Part shown: positions 5,979 through 11,266 of the stretch, piece by piece
How the letters are laid out: the number at the start of each line of letters is the position of its first letter
How positions within the stretch are numbered: position 1 is the first letter of the stretch
From: Prevotella sp. UBA3294
GTDB lineage: Bacteria > Bacteroidota > Bacteroidia > Bacteroidales > Bacteroidaceae
DNA: 11,266 nucleotides
Direction of reading: 5' to 3'
NCBI GenBank assembly: GCA_002361535.1
Contig: DETG01000029.1
Location: forward strand, 3,060-14,325
Program-made: the position numbers and the translations under genes
The notes under the pieces: model-generated
Told to the model about the DNA's origin: nothing
Database searches by the model: none
What the model saw: the letters and a program-made list of their open reading frames with translations, nothing else

Positions 5979-7874
5979 TTATGGCTTATTTCTGATCTCG
6001 ATATTCACTTCAGTACCTTCGTGTGGCTTGGACAGAATGGTCAGCGTTCCGCCTATGCTGTTTACCCGTTGTCGGAGATTACTGAGTCCCATGCCTTTCT
6101 CGTGATCCTCATCAGTGATGCCTCGTCCGTCATCGCTCACATTGATAGCCGTTACCTCTTCATCGACAAACAGTTGAACGTGGATATGTTTGGCTTGGGC
6201 ACTTTTTACCGCATTGTTCACCAGTTCATATACCATACAATAGATGGCTTCCTCTTTCTGCTTGTCTAACCGTTCCTCTTTCCCGATGAACGAAAATGAC
6301 ACATTTTTGAGGGTCTGGCAATAGTCGCGTAAAGCCACTCGCAGCCCATAGCGGTTCAAAGAGTCAGGGAGGAGATGGTGACTCACATGGCGCATTTCTC
6401 GGATGGCCTCGTCTGCCAAAGCAATGGTAGTGGTGCTTTCCTTGGGTAGGTTCTGTTTCAGTGCTGTCAGCGTACCTCCTAACCGGTCGTGCAGGTCGCG
6501 GGCTATCCTTACCCGTTCGGCTATCTCACCGTCAAGACGGGCCTGGATGAGAGCTGTCCGACGTTTCAGACGGATACCTCGCCACAACAGGAAGAACACA
6601 CCGGCTGTGAGTAACAATACCAGTGCCGTGAGGATACCACCCCAGAGGAACCATCGTTTCTCTTTCTTCAGCCGTTCTATCTGTGATTCCTTTTCTTTGG
6701 TTTGGTAGAGCACCTCCATCTGACTCAGACTACTCTGGTAGTTCTTGGTGGCGAAGCGTTCCATCATCGCGCGTACCTTCTTGATATAGAGAAGGGTCTT
6801 GCTCTGATCTCCTAAGTGCATATAGATGGTGGAGAGCATTTCGTAGCTTCCCACATCACTGTATGTCGCCTCCTCATCGTTCTCGTGAACGGAGCGTAGC
6901 GCATGGTGAAGAGCCTGCTGCCAGTTGCCCTCGTGCATGGCCACCATGGCGGCTGCGACATGGATGTCATAGCGGTTCTCACTCATCAGCTCCCCGTTAT
7001 CGTAGGTCAGAGCCTCCTCGGCGTATGCCTTGGCTTTCTGTAAATCCTCATGACCGCTCATCAGATGCATCTTCACCAACGACACGAGAATCTCAGAGTA
7101 GTCGCCAGGTTCCTCTTGTCGGTGGGTATGATAATAAGCATAGGCGAAGTTGATGTTCTGTCGAACCTGCTCATACTTACCCTGGTCAAGATAGATCTTC
7201 ACCAGTCCTTTTCTTGGCAGTGCCATCATCAGGGAGTCCTTGGATGCCGTTCCTGTCTTGATGGCCTGTGTATAGTGAAACTCTGCTTTCTCGTTGTTAC
7301 CCATCGAAAGGTAGAGTTCTGCCACATTATGATGGAGGATGGTCTGACTCTCTAACCAGTTGTATCTCTCGAAGATGGGCAGTGCTTTCTGGTAGTACTC
7401 GATAGCAAGCAGTGCTTTGTCTTGCATGTTGTAAAGATTTCCGATGGCTCCGTAGAGCTGCGACAGGTTGTCGTCGATGTCACTCACCTTGTATCGCTTG
7501 TCGTTTCTCATCGAGTCGGTTACGGCCAGGGCTTGCTGGAAATACCCCAATGCCTTATCATGCTCATCCCGACCGTAAGCCATCAGTCCTAAGTTATACC
7601 AAGCACTCTCCCGTGCATTCAGGGCATTCAGTTCATACGAGAGGGCCAGCGCCTTGCGGGCATACAGCATGCAGCGGTCATGACTGGTGTTACGATAGCC
7701 CGACATCAGGTTCAGATAGACTCTCAGCAGATCCTTTCCCTTGGGCGGATTGTCACTGCGTAACGCCGTCTCCAACGAATCCACATGTCGGTTTCGGTGG
7801 TCTTCGTAGCCCATGACTGTACTGATGCCTGTCAGTAACAGAACCATGATGATGATGGCGATCTTCCTTTCCAT
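5979..7874 (-). CDS. TPR-containing sensor histidine kinase (HisKA_3/NarX type)
   Basis: This membrane sensor kinase has 631 residues from the ATG at 7874. It carries an N-terminal signal sequence (about 1-22), then a helical tetratricopeptide-repeat region in the periplasm (about 45-375; clear repeat pieces include AWYNLGLMAYGRDEHDKALG, 91-110, and LSTIYMHLGDQSKTLLYIKK, 347-366). A short coiled coil (about 383-407) and a transmembrane helix (about 408-432) follow. The cytoplasmic kinase has the HisKA_3 motif RIARDLHDRLGGTLTALK with phospho-acceptor H462, and the ATPase motifs YELVNNAVKSA (549-559, N box), DDGRG (581-585) and GMGLSNLRQR (594-603). The next gene downstream is its likely partner regulator. 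An in-frame ATG five codons upstream (7889) overlaps the predicted -7 element and is rejected. The signal sensed is unknown; TPRs suggest protein or peptide contact. Confidence 0.92.
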   Translation of the reverse strand: MERKIAIIIMVLLLTGISTVMGYEDHRNRHVDSLETALRSDNPPKGKDLLRVYLNLMSGYRNTSHDRCMLYARKALALSYELNALNARESAWYNLGLMAYGRDEHDKALGYFQQALAVTDSMRNDKRYKVSDIDDNLSQLYGAIGNLYNMQDKALLAIEYYQKALPIFERYNWLESQTILHHNVAELYLSMGNNEKAEFHYTQAIKTGTASKDSLMMALPRKGLVKIYLDQGKYEQVRQNINFAYAYYHTHRQEEPGDYSEILVSLVKMHLMSGHEDLQKAKAYAEEALTYDNGELMSENRYDIHVAAAMVAMHEGNWQQALHHALRSVHENDEEATYSDVGSYEMLSTIYMHLGDQSKTLLYIKKVRAMMERFATKNYQSSLSQMEVLYQTKEKESQIERLKKEKRWFLWGGILTALVLLLTAGVFFLLWRGIRLKRRTALIQARLDGEIAERVRIARDLHDRLGGTLTALKQNLPKESTTTIALADEAIREMRHVSHHLLPDSLNRYGLRVALRDYCQTLKNVSFSFIGKEERLDKQKEEAIYCMVYELVNNAVKSAQAKHIHVQLFVDEEVTAINVSDDGRGITDEDHEKGMGLSNLRQRVNSIGGTLTILSKPHEGTEVNIEIRNKP

Positions 7875-7878
7875 GTTG

Positions 7879-7886
7879 CAAATATA
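7879..7886 (-). promoter_or_regulatory. -7 element candidate for the histidine kinase gene
   Basis: The minus strand reads TATATTTG (7886-7879), a perfect TAnnTTTG, within TGTATATTTGCAA, a 13-base string also found in the HD gene promoter. No good -33 element lies 19-21 bp upstream. The G of the motif is only four bases before the ATG at 7874, so the mRNA would have almost no leader. Confidence 0.45.
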
Positions 7887-7938
7887 CATAAAGTTTGTGA
7901 TATTCTGCGATTTGTCATGTTTTTTTCTATGTAAAAAG

Positions 7939-7956
7939 CCCCATTTGGGGGATTGT
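7939..7956 (+). promoter_or_regulatory. Putative regulator-binding box (copy 2, ompA-like promoter)
   Basis: CATTTGGGGGATTGT (7942-7956) repeats the box of the response regulator promoter. Together with the preceding CCC it forms the inverted repeat CCCC-ATTT-GGGG (7939-7950). It ends 19 bp before the -7 element, as in copy 1, and overlaps the -33 element. It lies between the divergent kinase and ompA-like genes, so it could affect both. Confidence 0.6.
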
Positions 7957-7983
7957 AGGGATCAATTATAGTTCGTATCTTTG
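7952..7983 (+). promoter_or_regulatory. Promoter of the ompA-like/lipoprotein operon
   Basis: ATTG (7952-7955) and TATCTTTG (7976-7983) are spaced by 20 bp and match the Bacteroidetes promoter form. Transcription should start near 7989, leaving a leader of about 30 bases, A-rich and without Shine-Dalgarno, before the ATG at 8020. Confidence 0.72.
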
Positions 7984-8019
7984 TCACCAAATCATAAATA
8001 ATTACCAAACTAAGAACAA

Positions 8020-9288
8020 ATGAATATGAAAAGACTTATTTTGATGATGGCGGTTGTAGCCTTTGCTATGAATGCCGATGCACAGGGATGGCTGAAGAAA
8101 CTCGGTGAGAAAGCCGTGGAGAAAGCCAAGGAGAAGGTTGAGAAGAAAGTGGAGAAGACGGTGGAGAAGAAAGCCGACGAGGTGCTCAACGGAGGTAACA
8201 GTTCTTCTACAGGTGACTATGGCGATGTCGATGATTATCAGAATGATACGAAGAACGTGAAGAACGACTTCGTGCGTGGCTCTGTCGTGATGTTCGAGGA
8301 TGACTTTGCCGGCGAACAGGTGGGTGAGTTCCCCTCGAAGTGGGATCTTGTCAGGGGTAGTGCAGAGGTGGCTGTTATCAATGGCGTGAAGTGTATTGAG
8401 ATGGACAAGCACGACTGTTGGATCTCGCCGCTCGTCAAAGGCGGTCTCAAGAACTATCTGGGCGACGTGTTCACCATCGAGTACGATATGCTCTATGATG
8501 ACAGGGAGAAGAACGGTGCACCCTCGATAGAATTTGATATTATGCATGAATCCGAGCCGAGAGATAATGAGTTGTTTACAATCACTTATGATTTTTCATA
8601 CGACAAGCACACATTCGATTGCTCTTATTGTCTGACCTCTGAGCCTTCTTTCAGGCATAAGGAAGGACATGCAAGTTCTCAGGCTGGTCCCCTTAATGAT
8701 GCCCGCTGGCACCACTATGCCCTGTCGTTCAACAAACGTGCCATCAAATTCTATGTCGATGGCCGTCGCGTGATCAATGTGCCGAATGCCAAGCCGGGTG
8801 CAGGATGGGTGACGTGGTTCGCCCGTGGTGGCAGCAAGCACACCTATATGAAGAATGTGGTCATTGCCAAGGGTGCTGTAGAGCTTTACGAGCGCAATGC
8901 TACTGACATCGATGCCAAGGTGGCAGCCGTCGAGAAGGCCATCGCCGAGACGGGTAAGTTCGTGACCAACAACATCCTCTTCGAGACGGGCAAGGCGACG
9001 CTCAAGTCGGAGTCGATGGAGGAGATCCAAAGGGTGGCCGAGTATATGAAGAAGAACGCAAGCGTGCGCTTTGAAGTGCAGGGCCATACTGACAACCAAG
9101 GCTCTGATGCCGTCAATGATCCGCTGTCGCAGCAACGTGCTGAGGCTGTGGTGAAGGCTCTTGAAAGTCTTGGTGTTGACGGTTTTAACCTCAGGGCAGT
9201 AGGAAAGGGATCGCATGAGCCCGTTGCTGACAACAAGACAGAATCCGGACGTGCCAAGAATCGCCGCGTGGAGTTCATCAAGAAGTGA
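8020..9288 (+). CDS. Exported OmpA-domain protein with Lys/Glu coiled coil and LamG-like domain
   Basis: This 422-residue envelope protein probably anchors to peptidoglycan. A signal peptide (about 1-21, MNADAQ cleavage region) is followed by a Lys/Glu-rich amphipathic helix (24-55, repeats of VEK/KVEK). A Ser/Gly/Asp linker leads to a beta-rich domain (about 88-292) that resembles a laminin-G/concanavalin fold. That domain contains FEDDFAGEQVGEFPSKWDL at its start and WHHYALSFNKRAIKFYVDGR at 230-249. The C-terminal OmpA domain (about 315-422) has FETGKATLKSES, VQGHTDNQGSDAVNDPLSQQ (353-372), then RAEAV, and AKNRRVEFIKK, the usual peptidoglycan-binding pattern (D358, R373 and the final RR). 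There is no N-terminal outer-membrane barrel, so this is not classical OmpA. The start could also be the ATG two codons later (8026). The lipoprotein gene follows after 20 bp, and the promoter carries the shared box. Confidence 0.9.
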   Translation: MNMKRLILMMAVVAFAMNADAQGWLKKLGEKAVEKAKEKVEKKVEKTVEKKADEVLNGGNSSSTGDYGDVDDYQNDTKNVKNDFVRGSVVMFEDDFAGEQVGEFPSKWDLVRGSAEVAVINGVKCIEMDKHDCWISPLVKGGLKNYLGDVFTIEYDMLYDDREKNGAPSIEFDIMHESEPRDNELFTITYDFSYDKHTFDCSYCLTSEPSFRHKEGHASSQAGPLNDARWHHYALSFNKRAIKFYVDGRRVINVPNAKPGAGWVTWFARGGSKHTYMKNVVIAKGAVELYERNATDIDAKVAAVEKAIAETGKFVTNNILFETGKATLKSESMEEIQRVAEYMKKNASVRFEVQGHTDNQGSDAVNDPLSQQRAEAVVKALESLGVDGFNLRAVGKGSHEPVADNKTESGRAKNRRVEFIKK

Positions 9289-9308
9289 TCAATTAAAGCC
9301 AATCGATT

Positions 9309-10232
9309 ATGAAGAAAGTATTATCTGCAATGTTCGTGCTCGCCATCGGTCTATGTTCTTGTGGTGGCGGAAAGAGTGGAGGTTCAGCCTCGGGTAGTGA
9401 ATCAGGTTCGGTTAGCGGACTGGAAGACGGAAAGTGGCCGGCAGCCGTCTATGACAAGTATGGCATCCCTGAAATAGAAACGAAGGGAAAGATCGTTTTT
9501 ACACAACTCACCGATGAAGACAACTCATATCAGTATCGCGTTGACTACAAAGGGGTGACCAAAGAGGAGATGCAAGCCTGGGTGAAGAAACTCGAAGAGA
9601 AGGGTTTCCGTATTCCCAAATACACCAAGGAACGGTTCGATGCAGGCCGTGGCGATTTAGATGCTGTCGTCTATCAACCAGAAGAGGGGAAGGACATGGG
9701 CTTGAGGGTGAGCTACGACTTCGAACACGACATGGATTTCGAGTACTATGCCGATGAGCCCAATCCCGCCTTCGAGATCACGGAACGCGATGAGCAGTAT
9801 TTTATCGTCTATAATTTCGCAGTATCACTCTTCCATATCGACAACGCTCCGGAAGTGGAAGGTGCCTTCGAGGCTATTGGCGTGAAGGCAGAGGACCTGA
9901 AAGGAATCCCCAACGTACGACGGATCAAAGCCTCGGGCAACGACAGAGGCGGTTCGATAGGCATCGCTTTCTACGGCGATCACCAGTTAACGGCAGAAGA
10001 CTTCGATGCTGTCCATGCCAAGATGGCCGATGTGCTTGAAGCCAAGGGGGCTAAGTTTACCCAGACACTGAGTGGGAAGGAGTGTACCGCTGAACAACTG
10101 AAAGCAGACAAGATCCGGTCATATACAGTGGAGATCAACGGGAATAAGTATATGATGCTGTTTTTCTCCGATGACCGTGTCGGTGACTTCGGCGGTGGCG
10201 GAAACTTCAACTTTACTAAAACGACGAGATAA
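9309..10232 (+). CDS. Lipoprotein of unknown function, 307 residues
   Basis: This is an exported lipoprotein. A short basic start and apolar core lead to LCSC, with C18 the likely lipidated cysteine. A flexible Gly/Ser-rich linker (19-37) follows, and the mature domain begins near WPAAVYDKYGIPEIE (43-57). There is no acidic surface-export signal right after the cysteine, so a periplasm-facing location is more likely than the cell surface. The mature part seems to hold two related alpha/beta halves. VTKEEMQAWVKKLEEKGFR (83-101) resembles LTAEDFDAVHAKMADVLEAK (227-246), each followed by strand-rich sequence. This may be an internal duplication. I do not recognise a named family with confidence. 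The gene is 20 bp behind the ompA-like gene and shares its promoter. The terminator 17 bp after the stop closes the operon. A joint envelope function is inferred from this linkage only. Confidence 0.85.
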   Translation: MKKVLSAMFVLAIGLCSCGGGKSGGSASGSESGSVSGLEDGKWPAAVYDKYGIPEIETKGKIVFTQLTDEDNSYQYRVDYKGVTKEEMQAWVKKLEEKGFRIPKYTKERFDAGRGDLDAVVYQPEEGKDMGLRVSYDFEHDMDFEYYADEPNPAFEITERDEQYFIVYNFAVSLFHIDNAPEVEGAFEAIGVKAEDLKGIPNVRRIKASGNDRGGSIGIAFYGDHQLTAEDFDAVHAKMADVLEAKGAKFTQTLSGKECTAEQLKADKIRSYTVEINGNKYMMLFFSDDRVGDFGGGGNFNFTKTTR

Positions 10233-10248
10233 AAACCAACAAGGTGAT

Positions 10249-10276
10249 GGGAGCCGAGAAATCAGCTCCCTTTTTT
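10249..10276 (+). terminator. Intrinsic terminator of the ompA-like/lipoprotein operon
   Basis: GGGAGC (10249-10254) pairs with GCTCCC (10265-10270). After one C-A mismatch, GA pairs with TC to close a GAAA tetraloop. Six Ts (10271-10276) follow directly. It starts 17 bases after the lipoprotein stop codon. Confidence 0.9.
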
Positions 10277-10351
10277 ATTGTTTCTGATGAAAGAATACTT
10301 TTGATAAAGAAAAAGATACATTTACATGAGTCTTCTTTGCGGGTTCTTTTG

Positions 10352-10359
10352 TATCTTTG
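10352..10359 (+). promoter_or_regulatory. -7 element of the GH43 gene promoter
   Basis: TATCTTTG matches TAnnTTTG exactly and lies 23 bases before the GH43 start codon, giving a leader of about 18 bases. No good TTTG stands 19-21 bp upstream, so the gene may need an activator, as polysaccharide-utilisation genes often do (inference). Confidence 0.6.
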
Positions 10360-10382
10360 TCGCAGAATCAATCTGGGACAAA

Positions 10383-11266
10383 ATGAAAAAAGTAATTACC
10401 ATGTGCATGGCCTGCCTGTCATGGATGGGAGCCATGGCCGATGACTATGAGACAATCCACACGGAGAAAATACAAAACCCGATGCTGTGGGCCGATGTGC
10501 CCGACCCCGATGTGATCAGGGTGGGGGATACCTTCTATCTGGTGACTACCACGATGCACCTCATGCCGGGGGCTCCCGTGATGGCATCGAAGGATCTGAA
10601 GAACTGGGAGACGGTGGGGTATATCTTTGATCGCCTCACCGACTCGCCTAAGTACGATTTGCAGAACGGAACGGTCTATGGCAGAGGACAATGGGCCACT
10701 TCGCTGAAGTATCATAACGGGAAATTCTATGCACTGTTGGCTCCGAATGAACAAGGGGCCATGGGCGACACCTATATCTTCTCGGCAGAGAAAGCAGAAG
10801 GACCGTGGACCATTGTTTCGAGGATGCGCCACTTCCATGACTGCTCACTGTTCTTCGATGATGACGGGAGGGTGTATGTGATCTATGGCACGGGGGAACT
10901 GATGGAACTGAAACCTGATCTCTCGGATGTCATCGAGGGCACCCATCAGCAGATCTTCCAACGTGAGGAGGACGAGAAAGGACTCTTGGAAGGTAGTAGG
11001 ATGATCAAGCATAATGGTAAATACTACTTGTTGATGATCTCTCACACCTATGCTCCCGGCAGACATCGCCGTGAGGTGTGTTACCGGGCAGATGATATCC
11101 ACGGGCCTTACGAGAAACAGGTGATCTTAGAGAGTGAGTTCGGCGGATTCTCTTATGAGGCACAGGGCACCATCGTGGATACTCAGGACGGTGACTGGTA
11201 TGGTATTATCTTCCAAGACCGTGGGGGAGTGGGACGCGTGCTCACCGTGATGCCCTGCCGCTGGAT
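10383..11266 (+). CDS. Secreted GH43-family glycoside hydrolase, N-terminal part (3' end outside window)
   Basis: GH43 enzymes are inverting five-bladed beta-propeller hydrolases (beta-xylosidase, alpha-L-arabinofuranosidase and related activities). The frame is open from ATG 10383 to the window end, 294 residues so far. A signal peptide is visible (about 1-19, cut after GAMA). NPMLWADVPDPDVIRVGDTF (32-51) contains the expected catalytic base D41. FHDCSLFFDDDGRVYVIYG (151-169) contains the pKa-modulating D153. LEGSRMIK (202-209) contains the general acid E203. All three catalytic positions are therefore present. The strong QWATSLKYHNGKFYAL segment (103-118) recalls subfamily 12, but this is from memory and substrate is not assigned. 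The protein continues beyond the window, perhaps with a C-terminal beta-sandwich. It has its own promoter after the preceding terminator, so it opens a separate unit, possibly a polysaccharide utilisation locus. Confidence 0.9.
   Translation, partial: MKKVITMCMACLSWMGAMADDYETIHTEKIQNPMLWADVPDPDVIRVGDTFYLVTTTMHLMPGAPVMASKDLKNWETVGYIFDRLTDSPKYDLQNGTVYGRGQWATSLKYHNGKFYALLAPNEQGAMGDTYIFSAEKAEGPWTIVSRMRHFHDCSLFFDDDGRVYVIYGTGELMELKPDLSDVIEGTHQQIFQREEDEKGLLEGSRMIKHNGKYYLLMISHTYAPGRHRREVCYRADDIHGPYEKQVILESEFGGFSYEAQGTIVDTQDGDWYGIIFQDRGGVGRVLTVMPCRW

Noticed and set aside
5769..6269. 166-codon plus-strand open frame antisense to the regulator/kinase junction
   Set aside because: It crosses two well-supported genes and the regulator promoter on the opposite strand; no start signals or family motifs.
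7875..7889. Kinase start five codons upstream at 7889
   Set aside because: The extra codons overlap the predicted -7 element, and MERKIAIIIM is a normal signal-sequence start.
8100..8180. DNA tandem repeat in the ompA-like gene
   Set aside because: The repetition is fully explained by the coding of a Lys/Glu heptad helix; units vary in length and sequence.
8002..8547. 181-codon minus-strand open frame opposite the ompA-like gene
   Set aside because: The sequence on the plus strand has signal peptide, coiled coil and domain logic; the minus frame is a reflection of its Lys/Glu codons.
10319..10333. Third copy of the shared box upstream of the GH43 gene
   Set aside because: Only CATTT matches at about the right distance from the -7; the G run and ATTG are missing, so it is not evidence for co-regulation.

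Overview
The window looks like a chromosomal segment of a Bacteroidales bacterium, most likely a Prevotella/Segatella-type member of the Prevotellaceae. The reasons are: seven candidate promoters with the Bacteroidetes -7 element TAnnTTTG, four of them with a TTTG-like -33 element 20 bp upstream; no recognisable Shine-Dalgarno sequences ahead of the genes; Bacteroidetes-restricted families (DUF4494, DUF4923); and a periplasmic-TPR sensor kinase paired with a NarL-type regulator. There are no RNA genes, insertion sequences, CRISPR arrays or signs of recent transfer. This is mostly ordinary core genome with one interesting regulatory locus.

Left part (1-3162): the 3' part of galE, then two hairpins, a RluA-family pseudouridine synthase, and a 51-residue two-helix membrane protein whose start lies in a run of degenerate 7-bp repeats. 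Facing them on the minus strand are a DUF4923 lipoprotein gene and an HD-domain hydrolase gene.

Middle (3182-5294): the HD gene and a plus-strand operon, menA - DUF4494 gene - yggS, diverge from two promoters packed into the same 36 bp. The operon joins menaquinone synthesis, an uncharacterised Bacteroidetes protein and PLP homeostasis. Its last stop codon abuts the stop codon of the next, convergent gene.

Right part (5295-10276): a two-component locus. A TPR histidine kinase and its NarL/FixJ response regulator lie on the minus strand. Divergent from the kinase is a plus-strand pair, an OmpA-domain/LamG-like envelope protein and a 307-residue lipoprotein, ended by a clear terminator. The regulator promoter and the ompA-like promoter share an identical 15-bp box, CATTTGGGGGATTGT, at the same position relative to their -7 elements (19 bp). 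This suggests that one regulator, plausibly the response regulator itself, controls both its own synthesis and the envelope operon. I consider this the best candidate for an undescribed system here.

Right edge (10352-11266): the 5' part of a secreted GH43 glycosidase gene with its own promoter, cut by the window end. It is probably the start of a plant-polysaccharide utilisation gene or cluster.
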